From the NCBI RefSeq assembly GCF_030398385.1, contig NZ_JAOAOQ010000016.1, positions 62,001 to 126,000 of the forward strand: a stretch of 64,000 bases of DNA. The letters are read 5' to 3'. The notes beneath the pieces are model-generated. The model ran no database searches, had not been told where the DNA came from, and worked only from the letters and a program-made list of their open reading frames with translations. This document shows, piece after piece, positions 8,546-17,963 of the stretch. Each line of letters opens with the position of its first letter. The stretch's first letter is position 1. The DNA is from Aquibium sp. ELW1220 (GTDB lineage: Bacteria; Pseudomonadota; Alphaproteobacteria; Rhizobiales; Rhizobiaceae). A program made the position numbers and the translations under genes.

Positions 8546-10048
8546 TCAGCTCATGCCGGGATAATTCGGGCTTTCGCGGGTGATCGTCACGTCGTGCGCG
8601 TGGCTCTCGCGCAGGCCGGCGCCGGAGATGCGCACGAAGGTGGCCTTGTTTCTGAACTCCTCGAGGTTCTGCGCGCCGACATAGCCCATCGATGCCCGGA
8701 GCCCGCCGGCGAGCTGGTGCAGAACGCCGCTCACCGGCCCCTTGTACGGAACCTGGCCCTCGATGCCTTCCGGCACCAGCTTCAGCGTGTCGCGCACTTC
8801 CGCCTGGAAATAGCGATCGGCCGAGCCCCGCGCCATGGCGCCCACCGAGCCCATGCCGCGATAGGCCTTGAAGGAGCGGCCCTGGTGCAGGTAGACCTCG
8901 CCCGGGCTCTCTTCGGTGCCGGCGAGCAGGGAGCCGATCATCGCCGCGCCCGCGCCGGCGGCGAGCGCCTTGGCGAGATCGCCCGAATACTTGATGCCGC
9001 CGTCGGCGATGATGCTGATGCCCTGCCGCTCGGCCACTTCCACGGCCGACATGATGGCGGTCAGCTGCGGCACGCCGACGCCGGCGACGATGCGGGTGGT
9101 GCAGATGGATCCAGGCCCGATACCGACCTTGACGGCGTCCGCGCCCGCGTCGATCAGCGCCTGCGTGCCCGCGGCCGTAGCGACGTTGCCAGCCAGGATG
9201 CGGACCGAGTTGGACAGCTTCTTGGCCCGCGCCACCGCGTCGAGAACGCGCTGCGAGTGGCCGTGTGCCGTATCGATGACGAGCAGGTCGACGCCGGCCG
9301 CAATCAGCCGTTCGGCACGTTCGAAGCCGTCGTCGCCGACGCTGGTGGCGGCCGCGACCCGCAGCCGGCCCTGGGCGTCCTTTGCGGCGTTGGGGTTGAG
9401 CTGCGTCTTCTCGATGTCCTTGACCGTGATCAGACCGACGCAATGGCCGCGATGATCGACGACCAGCAGCTTCTCGATGCGGCGCTGGTGCAGGAGCCGC
9501 TTGGCCTCGTCCTGGTCGACGCTCTCGCTGACGGTGACGAGGTTTTCCTTCGTCATCAGCTCCGACACCTTCTGAGATGGGTCGGAGGCGAAGCGGACGT
9601 CGCGGTTGGTCAGGATGCCGACGAGCTTGCCGTTCCGCTGCCCGCCGGAGCCGCCGTTCTCGACCACCGGGATGCCGGAAATGCCGTGCGCCCGCATCAG
9701 CGCCTGCGCATCGCCCAGCGTGGCGTCCGGACCGATCGTCACCGGATTGACCACCATGCCCGACTCGAACTTCTTGACCTGCCGAACCTCCTCGGCCTGC
9801 TGCTCGGGCGTCAGGTTCCGATGGATGACGCCGATGCCGCCCGACTGCGCCATGGCGATGGCCAGCCGCGATTCCGTCACCGTGTCCATCGCCGCCGACA
9901 GGATCGGCACGTTGAGCTCGATGTCGCGCGCGATCACCGTCCGCACGTCGGTCTGCCCCGGCATCACTTCGGAGTGGCCGGGCTGGAGGAGGACGTCGTC
10001 GAAGGTGAGCGCCTCGGCTCCCGTCGCGGATACGATGATTTTCGCCAT
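8546..10048 (-). CDS. guaB: IMP dehydrogenase
   Basis: This enzyme catalyses NAD-dependent oxidation of IMP to XMP, the committed step to GMP. The 500-residue protein has an interrupted (beta/alpha)8 barrel with a tandem CBS insert at about residues 95-215. The catalytic loop [10 protein letters not shown] contains Cys316, and the flap and IMP-binding segments (LADGG-like [19 protein letters not shown]) are present. The ATG at 10048 is preferred over the in-frame ATG at 10054 because GAAGGA is spaced 6 bp from it. The frame open to 10141 lacks homology. It is converged upon by the flavoprotein gene and divergent from an MFS exporter. Confidence 0.96.
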   Translation of the reverse strand: MAKIIVSATGAEALTFDDVLLQPGHSEVMPGQTDVRTVIARDIELNVPILSAAMDTVTESRLAIAMAQSGGIGVIHRNLTPEQQAEEVRQVKKFESGMVVNPVTIGPDATLGDAQALMRAHGISGIPVVENGGSGGQRNGKLVGILTNRDVRFASDPSQKVSELMTKENLVTVSESVDQDEAKRLLHQRRIEKLLVVDHRGHCVGLITVKDIEKTQLNPNAAKDAQGRLRVAAATSVGDDGFERAERLIAAGVDLLVIDTAHGHSQRVLDAVARAKKLSNSVRILAGNVATAAGTQALIDAGADAVKVGIGPGSICTTRIVAGVGVPQLTAIMSAVEVAERQGISIIADGGIKYSGDLAKALAAGAGAAMIGSLLAGTEESPGEVYLHQGRSFKAYRGMGSVGAMARGSADRYFQAEVRDTLKLVPEGIEGQVPYKGPVSGVLHQLAGGLRASMGYVGAQNLEEFRNKATFVRISGAGLRESHAHDVTITRESPNYPGMS

Positions 10049-10321
10049 GGCCATTCCTTCGATGTTCCAGGAGCGGCTGCGGTCAGGAAGGCCGCGCCGG
10101 TTCGACAGTTTCCCGTTGGGAATGGCGCTGGCTGGTACCATGCGTCCGTGACAATGGGAAGGCGGTTCTGCATGTCTCGGGCGATTTGCGCCGCTCCGTC
10201 CCGGTTGCGCCCTCCGGCCCCGCAGCCGAGCGGTCCACTGCCGATTTCATTGTGGGACAGATCGGAAAGGACGGGGACAATCCAGCGCGCCGCATGCTAA
10301 CGCCCTCGAAGACAAGATGAA

Positions 10322-11749
10322 TTGGATCGAGAGTTGAACCGGACCATCCCGCTCGTCCTCGCGGTCGCGCTCTTCATGGAGCAGATGGATTCGACCGTCA
10401 TCGCGACGTCGCTGCCGGCGATCGCCACCGACATCGGCACCAATCCGATCGCTCTGAAGCTCGCCCTGACGGCCTACCTCGTCTCGCTGGCGATCTTCAT
10501 CCCGATCAGCGCCTGGATGGCCGACCGCTTCGGCGCCAAGCGCCTGTTCTGCACCGCCATCGGCGTGTTCGTCATCGGGTCGATCGCCTGCGCGACGGCC
10601 GGTTCGCTCGAAGCCTTCGTGATGGCGCGTTTCCTGCAGGGGATGGGCGGCTCGATGATGACGCCGGTCGCGCGGCTCCTCCTGGTGCGGGCGACGCCGC
10701 GGCAGAACCTCGTCTCGGCCATGGCCTGGCTGACGATCCCCGGCCTGCTCGGCCCGCTGGTCGGCCCGCCCGTCGGCGGTTTCTTCACGACCTTCCTGAG
10801 CTGGCACTGGATCTTCCTCATCAACGTTCCGATCGGCATCCTCGGCATCGCGGCGGCCTGGCTGTTCCTGCCGGAGCTGGAGCGCGGGCAGCCGGGGCGC
10901 ATCGACGTCAAGGGCTTCGCCCTGTCGGCCGCCGCCGCCTCCGGCATCGTCTTCGGCCTGTCGGTGGTCAGCCTGCCGGCCCTGCCGCCGGTCGTCGGAC
11001 TGGCCACGCTGCTGGCCGGTATCGCCGCCGGGTTCGCCTATGTCCGCCACGCCCGCCGCACGGTGCGGCCGCTTCTCGACCTCAGCCTGTTCTCGAACCG
11101 GATCTTCAGCGCGGCGATCGTCGGCGGCACGCTGTTCAGGATCGGGGCCGGCGCGACGCCCTTCCTGCTGCCGCTGATGTTCCAGCTCGGCTTCGGCATG
11201 ACGCCCTTCGAATCGGGCATGCTCACCTTCTCGTCCGCCTTCGGCGCGATCGGGATGAAGTTCCTCGCCACGACCGCGCTGCGCCGCGGCGGCTTCCGCC
11301 GCGTGCTGATGGGCGCCGCGGTCTTCGGCGCGCTGTCGATCGGGCTCGCCGCCGTCTTCACGCCGCAGACGCCGGCCTGGGCGATCATCGCCACGCTGAT
11401 CGCGGGCGGCTTCATGCGGTCGCTGTTCTTCACCTCGGCCAACGCGCTCATCTTCGCCGACATCGGCGACGAGCGCGCCGGACAGGCGACGGCCATCGCG
11501 TCGGTGTTCCAGCAGATCTCGATCGCGCTCGGCGTGGCGCTGGCCGGCGGCATCCTCGAGGGCGTGACGGTGGCGACCGGCAGCGGGCTCGACGTCGACG
11601 CTTTCGCGGTCGCCTTCGTCACGGTGGCGATCGTCACCGCGACGGCGGCGCTGCCTTTCCTTCGGCTGCCGCCCGACGCGGGCGCCTCCGTCTCGGGACA
11701 CCGGATCGGCGGCGACAATGCGCGAAGCCAGGTCCTGCCGCCGAAATAG
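10322..11749 (+). CDS. DHA2-type MFS multidrug efflux transporter
   Basis: This 475-residue inner-membrane protein belongs to the major facilitator superfamily, DHA2/EmrB-like (12-14 helices), probably a drug/H+ antiporter. Visible motifs are the D1-type MDSTVIATSLPAIA near the N-terminus, motif A (WMADRFGAKR) after helix 2, and the antiporter motif C-like GPLVGPPVGGFF in helix 5. The start is uncertain: TTG at 10322 or TTG at 10334 are both possible, and no ATG fits. No membrane-fusion partner (EmrA) is adjacent. It ends 2 bp from the convergent rlmE stop. The substrate cannot be inferred. Confidence 0.88.
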   Translation: MDRELNRTIPLVLAVALFMEQMDSTVIATSLPAIATDIGTNPIALKLALTAYLVSLAIFIPISAWMADRFGAKRLFCTAIGVFVIGSIACATAGSLEAFVMARFLQGMGGSMMTPVARLLLVRATPRQNLVSAMAWLTIPGLLGPLVGPPVGGFFTTFLSWHWIFLINVPIGILGIAAAWLFLPELERGQPGRIDVKGFALSAAAASGIVFGLSVVSLPALPPVVGLATLLAGIAAGFAYVRHARRTVRPLLDLSLFSNRIFSAAIVGGTLFRIGAGATPFLLPLMFQLGFGMTPFESGMLTFSSAFGAIGMKFLATTALRRGGFRRVLMGAAVFGALSIGLAAVFTPQTPAWAIIATLIAGGFMRSLFFTSANALIFADIGDERAGQATAIASVFQQISIALGVALAGGILEGVTVATGSGLDVDAFAVAFVTVAIVTATAALPFLRLPPDAGASVSGHRIGGDNARSQVLPPK

Positions 11750-11751
11750 AC

Positions 11752-12471
11752 TTATTCGTCGGCCGGTTGGACCGGCTCCTCGGCCCGGCCCTTGAACCCC
11801 TTCGCAAACAGGTAGAGCTCCACGGATTCGGTGCGCGAGGCCGGCGGCTTGACGTGATGGACCGAGGTGAAGTTCTTCTTGAGCATGTCGAGGACCGTGT
11901 TCTCGGCGCCGCCCTGGAAGGTCTTGGCGAGGAAATGTCCGCCGGGCTTCAGCACGCTGACGGCAAAATCGGCCGCCACCTCGCACAGGTACATGGTGCG
12001 GATGTGGTCGGTGCGGCGATGGCCGGTGGTGGGCGCGGCCATGTCCGAGATGACGACGTCCGGCGCGCCGCCGAGCATCGCCACCAGCCGCTCCGGCGCG
12101 TCGGGCTCCAGGAAATCGAGCTTCAGAAACGCGACGCCGGGGATGGCGTCCATGTGGAGATAGTCGATGGCGACGACCGTCGGCGCCTCGTTGTTGGAGC
12201 CGATGCGCTTGGCCGCCACCTGGCTCCAGCCGCCGGGCGCGGCCCCGAGGTCGATCACCTTCGTGCCCGGCTTCAGGATCTTGTAGCGGTCGTCGATCTC
12301 GATCAGCTTGAAGGCCGCGCGCGAGCGGAAGCCCTCCGCCTTGGAGCGGTGGACGTAGGGATCGTTCATGTGCCGTTCGAGCCAGCGGCGCGACGAGTTC
12401 TTCAGCCCGCTCTTCTTCTTGATGCGGGTCTTGAGCGCGCGCGGCCCGGCGCCGCCGGTGGGTTTCTTCAT
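11752..12471 (-). CDS. rlmE: 23S rRNA 2'-O-methyltransferase RlmE (FtsJ/RrmJ)
   Basis: RlmE methylates the 2'-hydroxyl of U2552 in 23S rRNA during late 50S assembly. The 239-residue protein has a basic N-terminal tail, the SAM motif [11 protein letters not shown] (74-84) and the full K-D-K-E tetrad (Lys55, Asp143, Lys183, Glu218). The ATG at 12471 overlaps the stop of ppx/gppA by 4 bp, indicating coupling. The longer open frame upstream is in-frame read-through of the neighbouring coding region and was rejected. Confidence 0.95.
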   Translation of the reverse strand: MKKPTGGAGPRALKTRIKKKSGLKNSSRRWLERHMNDPYVHRSKAEGFRSRAAFKLIEIDDRYKILKPGTKVIDLGAAPGGWSQVAAKRIGSNNEAPTVVAIDYLHMDAIPGVAFLKLDFLEPDAPERLVAMLGGAPDVVISDMAAPTTGHRRTDHIRTMYLCEVAADFAVSVLKPGGHFLAKTFQGGAENTVLDMLKKNFTSVHHVKPPASRTESVELYLFAKGFKGRAEEPVQPADE

Positions 12472-13823
12472 GTCCGTGCCCGCTCCCGCTCGCGGCTGCG
12501 CCGCCATGCCCCGTCTTCGGCCATGAGCTCGGCCAGGATGCCTTCGCGCAGGCCGCGGTCGGCGACGCGCAGGCGCTGCGACGGCCAGACCCGCCGGATC
12601 GCCTCGAGAATGGCGCAGCCGGCGAGCACGAGATCGGCGCGGTCCGGCCCGATGCAGGGATTGGCCACGCGCTCGTGGAACTCCCAGCCGACCAGCCTCT
12701 CGATCATCCGGTCGATGTCGCGCGACTGCATCCACAGCCCGTCGACCCGGCGCCGGTCGTAGCGCGGCAGGTCGAGGTGGATGCCGGCGAGCGTGGTCAC
12801 GGTGCCCGACGTGCCGAGCAGGTGGAAGCGGTCGCTGTGGGCGATCGCACCGAGTTTTTCGCGCCCTTCGAAGGCATCGAGCATGCGCGCGACGTCCTCG
12901 ACCATGGCGGCGTAGATTTCCGGCGTCACGTGGCGGCCGCCGAAACGCTCCGACAGGGAGACGACGCCAACCGGCAGCGACGTCCACGAGACGATGTGGT
13001 CGGCAAGACGCCCGGTCCGCCGCGCGGACATGTCGATCAGCGCGATCTCGGAGGAGCCGCCGCCGATGTCGAACAGCACCACGCCGTCGGTGTCGCGCTC
13101 GACCAGCGAGCCGCAGCCCGACACCGCGAGCCGCGCCTCGGTCTCGCGGTCGATGATCTCAAGGACGAGGCCCGTCTCCTCCGTGACGCGGGCGAGGAAC
13201 TCCACGCCGTTCTCGGCCGAGCGGCAGGCTTCGGTGGCGATCAGCCGCGCCTTGCGGATCTCGCGCCCGGCGAGCTTGTCGGCGCAGTGCTTCAGCGCCT
13301 CGACGGCGCGGTGCATCGCCTGATCGCCGAGCCGGCCGGACCCCGACAGCCCCTCGCCCAGCCGCACGATGCGCGAGAAGGCGTCGATGACGCGGAACTG
13401 GCCCGGCCGCGTCGGAACGGCGACGAGCAGCCGGCAGTTGTTGGTGCCGAGGTCGAGCGCCGCATAGGCGTGCGGGCGCATCTCGGCGCTGACGGCCTCG
13501 CCGCGCGTCGCGCCGCCCCCATTGCCGGGAACCGGCTGCGCCGGCAGCGCTTTCGCCGGCGCCTCGACGGCAAGCGGAGCTGCCACGGCGCCGTCTGCGC
13601 CGTCGCGCGCGAAGACCTTGCGGCCGCGCCGCCGCTTGCGCTTCTTCTTCTGCTGGAGATTCGGCTGCGGGGTTTCGGGCTTTCCAGGACGGGAAGCGGA
13701 AACGCCCGGCACCGGCGCCGCCTGCTTCTGCCCCGTCCTGCGGCGACCGCGCCTTTTCCTGGCCCGTCCGCCGCGGGAAGCCTCGCCGCCCGACGGTTGC
13801 CCGTCGAATTCGAGGTCGTTCAC
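12468..13823 (-). CDS. Ppx/GppA exopolyphosphatase-family phosphatase with basic N-terminal tail
   Basis: Ppx/GppA enzymes hydrolyse polyphosphate or pppGpp. The actin-like ATPase fold shows the phosphate-1 motif [14 protein letters not shown] and phosphate-2 motif [13 protein letters not shown], and the late [10 protein letters not shown] loop is intact. A GTG start at 13823 is proposed because GGAAGGA lies 8 bases upstream; ATG codons further out (13853 and beyond) lack a ribosome-binding site. About 115 residues ahead of the catalytic domain are low-complexity and very rich in Arg, Lys, Gly and Pro, which is unlike E. coli Ppx and could bind nucleic acid or polyphosphate. It is coupled to rlmE by a 4-bp overlap. 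Confidence 0.88.
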   Translation of the reverse strand: MNDLEFDGQPSGGEASRGGRARKRRGRRRTGQKQAAPVPGVSASRPGKPETPQPNLQQKKKRKRRRGRKVFARDGADGAVAAPLAVEAPAKALPAQPVPGNGGGATRGEAVSAEMRPHAYAALDLGTNNCRLLVAVPTRPGQFRVIDAFSRIVRLGEGLSGSGRLGDQAMHRAVEALKHCADKLAGREIRKARLIATEACRSAENGVEFLARVTEETGLVLEIIDRETEARLAVSGCGSLVERDTDGVVLFDIGGGSSEIALIDMSARRTGRLADHIVSWTSLPVGVVSLSERFGGRHVTPEIYAAMVEDVARMLDAFEGREKLGAIAHSDRFHLLGTSGTVTTLAGIHLDLPRYDRRRVDGLWMQSRDIDRMIERLVGWEFHERVANPCIGPDRADLVLAGCAILEAIRRVWPSQRLRVADRGLREGILAELMAEDGAWRRSRERERART

Positions 13824-13995
13824 GCTTTCATCCTTCCGGCGCCGCGCTTCCATCCCGGATGCTGCAGGCGCGATCATCTTGAGTTGAAGCCAATGTAACA
13901 GCAGGCCGGCCATTCGCCAAATGGTTTGGCGGCGAGGCGATGGCGGGAGGCACGGAGCGGCGCGCATCCGTCGCGGTTCGACCGCGGGATGGACC

Positions 13996-14089
13996 GGAAA
14001 TGCGAGGACAATATACCGAATTCCACCGTGTTCCGCGTCCTGCGGCAGTCGTTGCCAGTTCGAATTCGGTAAACTGTCCCCGTATTTCC
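13996..14089. repeat. 94-bp imperfect inverted repeat (REP-like) in a 375-bp gene-free gap
   Basis: Two 28-bp arms, 13996-14023 and 14062-14089, are inverted copies with four mismatches and enclose 38 bp. Read inward, each begins GGAAAT, then (a/g)CG(a/g)GGACA, and ends TACCGAATTC. The GGGGACAGTTTAC core recurs at 14730-14742. Such palindromes resemble REP elements mobilised by RAYT-type transposases, but no transposase is present here. Apart from this element I see no gene in 13824-14198, the gap between ppx and the small hypothetical gene. Confidence 0.7.
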
Positions 14090-14198
14090 TGCGCGGGCGA
14101 CCTCCGTCCGCAAGGGATGCGGGGAGGCGGGCGGCGGCGCGGCAGGACCAGGGCGGATCGTGGTCCTCGCGATGCGGGACCGTCAGTACAAGCGATCG

Positions 14199-14597
14199 TC
14201 AGGACGTGTCGGGCGCGACCGGCGCCGGCACGGGACGTCCTTGCCGGACGAGCCGGCGGGGTGCGGGGGCCGAGCCGACCTCCTCTGCGATGTCGCGTAT
14301 GGCAAACCGCGCCCGGCACCTCGCCTGTGCCAGATAGGCCCGCAGTATCCGCGCTAGCATCCGGAAGTCGGCGGCGAGCCTCTCGGCGCGATCACCCGAG
14401 CGCGAGGTGGAGATCAGGGCGGGCGCGCCGGCCGGCAGGCCGATGAGATAGTTCCGCGCGACCGACTCGGCGTGTGCCAGGCCGGCGAGCATGGGGAGCG
14501 CGATCGCGAGCGACCGGCCGGCGGCACGGTCGGCGAGACCGGCGAGCAGGACGAGCAGCGCCAGGATCTCTTCCAGCACCTCCTCCCTACAGCTCAT
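14199..14597 (-). CDS. Hypothetical small protein, mostly helical
   Basis: This 132-residue protein of unknown function has an Ala/Leu-rich helical N-terminal half opening with EEVLEEILALLVLLAGLADRA. A short helix-forming segment with Arg-rich stretches follows, then a Pro/Ala-rich tail. GGAGG lies about 9 bases ahead of the ATG and supports translation. I have an impression of similar short proteins in rhizobial genomes but cannot name a domain. It lies alone between two REP-like palindromic regions, a common place for poorly conserved genes. Hydrophobicity in the first 50 residues could indicate membrane association. Confidence 0.6.
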   Translation of the reverse strand: MSCREEVLEEILALLVLLAGLADRAAGRSLAIALPMLAGLAHAESVARNYLIGLPAGAPALISTSRSGDRAERLAADFRMLARILRAYLAQARCRARFAIRDIAEEVGSAPAPRRLVRQGRPVPAPVAPDTS

Positions 14598-14720
14598 GGT
14601 CTTCGTCCTCCGTTTTTGACGCCGGCAGTATCGGCGCGGCGGAGAAAGCGTGGATAGATTTTCGTCAAGAGGTTGATTTCGTTGAGACCGGAGGTCGCAG
14701 AACCGGCTCGAACAGGCGAG

Positions 14721-14813
14721 GGAAATGCGGGGACAGTTTACTTAATCCGGGATCGCAGTCTTTCGGTCGGCGCTGCGGGGCCACCCGATTTACGTAATAC
14801 TACTTAAATCGGG
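14721..14813. repeat. Second REP-like relic and hairpin downstream of hyuB
   Basis: GGAAATGCGGGGACAGTTTAC (14721-14741) matches the arm of the 13996-14089 element over about 21 bases and then diverges into CTTAAT. Further on, CCCGATTTA (14784-14792) and TAAATCGGG (14805-14813) form a perfect 9-bp stem with a 12-nt loop. The hairpin could terminate the leftward hyu transcript, which ends at 14876, though no U-tract is present. The 278-bp gap 14598-14875 holds nothing else I recognise. Confidence 0.55.
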
Positions 14814-14875
14814 CTCTCGTGCACCTCGTTCATACTCGTCGCCGTCCCCGACTTAAGTGAATCGGCCCCGTGTTT

Positions 14876-16453
14876 TCACGCCACCCTGCCCCAGCCGCCG
14901 CCATTGGCGGTTTCGATCAGCAGTTCGTCGCCGGGTTCGAGCCTGACGCCGCTGGTGAAGGTGAGGCGGTCGTGGCGGCCGTCGGGGTGGAGGACGGAGA
15001 GGCCGTTGACGCCGCCGGACGCGCCGCCCTCCAGCCCCCAGACGGGCTCTTTCGCGCGGCTGTAGCCGGCCGAGAGCACGGCGGGCGCGCGCAGGCGGTA
15101 GAGGGTCTGCAGGCCCTTGCCGCCCGCATGCAGGCCGGCACCCGCATCGCCGTCGTTGAGGCGTTTGAAGGCGACGTCGAGGCCGTAGCGCGCCTCGCAG
15201 ATCTCGACCGGGCAGTTGAAGGTCTCGCCGTGGTTGGCCGAGTACATCGCGTCGAGCCCGTCGCGCGTCGACGTTGCGCCCCAGCCGCCCATCTGCGGCT
15301 CGACCATGGTGAAGCGGCGGGCGGTGTCGGGGTGATTGCCGGCGATGACCGTGCCGCAGATCGAGGCGAAGGAGCCGGCCGGCAGCCGCTCGGGCAAGGC
15401 GCGCGCCATGCACTGCCACAGCATGTCGGCCAGCCGGATGCGGGTCTCGAAATAGTAGCCGTGCGGCGCGGTGCCGGTGGCGTGGAAGATCGTGCCGGGC
15501 TCGGTGATCACCTCCAGCGCGCGAAACGAGCCGGAATTGGCAAAAAGCGTCGGGTCGGTGAGCGCCTTGAAGATCATCTGCGCCGAGATGACGGCGCCGT
15601 CGCGGCTGGTGTTGTAGGGCGCGGCGCGCTGCTTCGGGTTGCCGGTGAGATCGACGGTGAAGCGGTCCCGCGTGATGGTGATCGACGCATGCCACAGCGC
15701 GCCGTCGTCCTGGCGCTCCTCGATGTGGAACGTGCCCTGCGGCAGGGTGGCGAGGCCGGCGCGGCCGCGTCGCTCGCCTTCCTCGAACAGCGAGGCGAGA
15801 GCGGCGTGCCAGGCTTCGAACCCGTAGGTCTCGACGAGCTGGCGGATGCGGGTCTCGGCCTTGCGGCCGGCCGCCACCTGCGCCCAGAGATCGCCCTGGA
15901 CGAAATCCGGCAGGCGGGAGTTGGCGGCGATGATGTCGAAGACGGAGGTTATCGGCGCGCCGTCCTCGAACAGCCTGACGGCCGGCAGGCGCAGGCCCTC
16001 CTGGAAGATCTCCGACACGTCGACCGCCATCGAGCCCGGCGTCTTGCCGCCGACGTCGTTCCAGTGCGCGATGGAAGCTGCCCAGGCGACGAGGTGGCTG
16101 CCGGCAAAGACCGGCAGGGCGATGACGACGTCGTTCAGATGCGTGACGCCGCCGAAATAGGGATCGTTGGTGACGAAGCAGTCGCCGGGGCGGATGCCGC
16201 CCGGGCCGTGGATCTCGACGATGCGGCGCACCGCCTTGTCGAGCACGCCGACGAAGGTGGGGATGCCGGCGCCCGACGAGACGAGTTCGCCCGCCGGATC
16301 GGTGATGCCGGTGCCGACGTCGAGCACCTCGTAGATGATCGGGCTCATGGCGGTCTTGCGCAGCACGGCGAACATCTCGTCGGCGGCGGCGATGAGCGAG
16401 GCCTGGATGACGGAGGCGGTGATGGGGTCGGTGGTGGGGAAGTTGGTGGTCAT
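14876..16453 (-). CDS. Hydantoinase B/oxoprolinase family subunit (first HyuB paralogue)
   Basis: This 525-residue protein is of the HyuB family, the beta subunit of ATP-dependent hydantoinases, 5-oxoprolinases and related lactamases. Family segments include AAADEMFAVLRKTAMSPIIYE near the N-terminus, DCFVTNDPYFGGVTHLNDVV, NTSRDGAV and the C-terminal ETANGGGWG. It needs a HyuA-type ATPase partner, and only one hyuA exists in this locus. GAGG precedes the ATG at 16453. It is the last gene of the leftward locus, separated from the M24 peptidase gene by a palindromic element. Substrate (hydantoin, oxoproline, other cyclic amide) cannot be assigned. Confidence 0.92.
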   Translation of the reverse strand: MTTNFPTTDPITASVIQASLIAAADEMFAVLRKTAMSPIIYEVLDVGTGITDPAGELVSSGAGIPTFVGVLDKAVRRIVEIHGPGGIRPGDCFVTNDPYFGGVTHLNDVVIALPVFAGSHLVAWAASIAHWNDVGGKTPGSMAVDVSEIFQEGLRLPAVRLFEDGAPITSVFDIIAANSRLPDFVQGDLWAQVAAGRKAETRIRQLVETYGFEAWHAALASLFEEGERRGRAGLATLPQGTFHIEERQDDGALWHASITITRDRFTVDLTGNPKQRAAPYNTSRDGAVISAQMIFKALTDPTLFANSGSFRALEVITEPGTIFHATGTAPHGYYFETRIRLADMLWQCMARALPERLPAGSFASICGTVIAGNHPDTARRFTMVEPQMGGWGATSTRDGLDAMYSANHGETFNCPVEICEARYGLDVAFKRLNDGDAGAGLHAGGKGLQTLYRLRAPAVLSAGYSRAKEPVWGLEGGASGGVNGLSVLHPDGRHDRLTFTSGVRLEPGDELLIETANGGGWGRVA

Positions 16454-16510
16454 GTCTGCCTCGTCATGGTCTGATCATGTCATTAATTCTGTTCGGGCAG
16501 CGCTCCGTCG

Positions 16511-16667
16511 CGCCCCCCTCTGTCCTGCCGGACATCTCCCCCACGCGGGGGGAGATCGGCAGCTTCGGCTTTGGCGCTTCTTATGCGACGTCCGGGGATT
16601 GCCGAAGGCGGTGACGCGCGTGATCTCCCCCCGTGTGGGGAGATGCCGGCAGGCAGAGGGGGGCGCC
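16511..16667. repeat. Long inverted repeat element, copy 1 (between M24 peptidase gene and hyuB)
   Basis: The left arm (16512-16557) and right arm (16622-16664) are inverted copies that differ by three single-base gaps and one mismatch, around a 64-bp centre. Each arm begins GCCCCCCTCTG and ends in a secondary palindrome, ATCTCCCCC...GGGGGGAGATC. The same arm sequence occurs in copies 2 and 3 of this window. The layout recalls rhizobial intergenic mosaic elements (RIME-like), although I cannot confirm family membership. It is the most degenerate of the three copies. Confidence 0.85.
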
Positions 16668-16711
16668 ATAGATCGCCACGATTCACGCCCCGTCGCGACC
16701 GACGCCCGCCC

Positions 16712-17809
16712 CTACCGCGCCACGAACAGGTCGCGCGGCAGCGTGGACAGGATCTCAGGCCCGTCGGCGCGCAGGATGACGATTTCTTCCAGCCGGATGC
16801 CGAAGCGGCCGGGGATGTAGATGCCGGGTTCGATGGAGAAGACCATGCCCTCCTCCAGCACCGTCTCCGACGTGGCCGTGACATAGGGCGGCTCGTGGCC
16901 GTCGATGCCAAGCCCATGGCCGGTGCGATGGACGAAGTATTCGCCGTAGCCGGCATCGGCGATGACGCGCCGCGCGGCGGCGTCGACCTCCCTGGCCATC
17001 ACGCCCGGCCGCGACGCCTTCAGCGCCGCCTGCACGGCCTTCTCGACGATCGAATGGATCTGGCCGTAGCCTTCCGGCGGTTCGCCGACGACGGCCATCC
17101 GGGTGATGTCGGAGGGGAAGCCTTCCTTGCGGCCGCCGATGTCGATGACGATGGCATCGCCCTCGGCGAGTGTCCGGTCACCGGTCTGGTGGTGCGGAAA
17201 GGCGCCGTTGGAGCCGGCGCCGACGATCCAGAAGGCGGGCGTCGCACCCTCCGAGGCGAAGTGGTCGCGAACGATCTGGGCGATCTGCTTCTCGGTCAGG
17301 CCGGGCCTGATGGCGGCAAACGCCGTCTGCATGGCGCGGTCGGCGATGGCGGCGTTCATCTTCAGCCTGGCGAATTCGCGCTCGTCCTTGACCATCCGCA
17401 GACGCCCGAGCGTGCGCTCGGTGAAGGCATGGCTGGCCTGCGGCAGCGCGCCGAGCACGAGAAGCGCGAAGTCGGCGCGCATGGTCTCGTCGAGCACGAC
17501 GCTTCTGGCCTGCGCGGCGCCGATGTCGTCGAGCGCGGCGGCGAGCGCTTCGGCCGGGCCGGTCTCGTCGCTCCAGGTGTGGAAGGCGATGTCGGTGGAT
17601 TCGCGCGTGCCCTGCGCGTTCAGCACCGGCATCAGGAAGGCTTCGCGCGCCGACCCGACGAGGAGCAGGCAGGGCCGCTCGTCGGGATGGGGGTGGAAAC
17701 CGATCAGCCAGTCCATGTGCGAACCGGGTGCCACGGCGACGAGATCGACGCCCTCGGCGGCCATGGATGCGCGCAGGCGCGAAAGACGGTCGGCGGTGGG
17801 GTGGGTCAT
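16712..17809 (-). CDS. M24 family metallopeptidase (Xaa-Pro aminopeptidase/creatinase fold)
   Basis: This 365-residue protein has an N-terminal creatinase-like domain (1-130) and a C-terminal pita-bread domain (135-360). The dinuclear metal ligands are visible: Asp in IDIGGRKEGFPSD (two Asp), His in HRTGHGLGID, Glu in SIEPGIY and Glu in RLEEIVI. The family includes prolidases and aminopeptidase P but also creatinase, which lacks the metal set kept here. GAGGA precedes the ATG. Its place between two hyuB genes and a peptide ABC importer suggests it cleaves an N-substituted dipeptide, or the open-chain product formed by the HyuAB enzyme. Confidence 0.9.
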   Translation of the reverse strand: MTHPTADRLSRLRASMAAEGVDLVAVAPGSHMDWLIGFHPHPDERPCLLLVGSAREAFLMPVLNAQGTRESTDIAFHTWSDETGPAEALAAALDDIGAAQARSVVLDETMRADFALLVLGALPQASHAFTERTLGRLRMVKDEREFARLKMNAAIADRAMQTAFAAIRPGLTEKQIAQIVRDHFASEGATPAFWIVGAGSNGAFPHHQTGDRTLAEGDAIVIDIGGRKEGFPSDITRMAVVGEPPEGYGQIHSIVEKAVQAALKASRPGVMAREVDAAARRVIADAGYGEYFVHRTGHGLGIDGHEPPYVTATSETVLEEGMVFSIEPGIYIPGRFGIRLEEIVILRADGPEILSTLPRDLFVAR

Positions 17810-17963
17810 GCTGTCCTCGTGCGGTTGTCGGTGGTGCGGTGCGGCGCGGCCGTGACCGTACCGCTTGCCGGGAGCGTGGCTGCGGGAAGGAGGCGGAGAC
17901 GGATGCCCCTCCGTCCCCGCCTCCCGCGCCGGCCTCCGCGCAAAGGCGGACGGCTGGCTGGCG

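Noticed and set aside
8594-10300. Long plus-strand frame over guaB
   Set aside because: It is antisense to an unmistakable IMP dehydrogenase with its catalytic Cys316.
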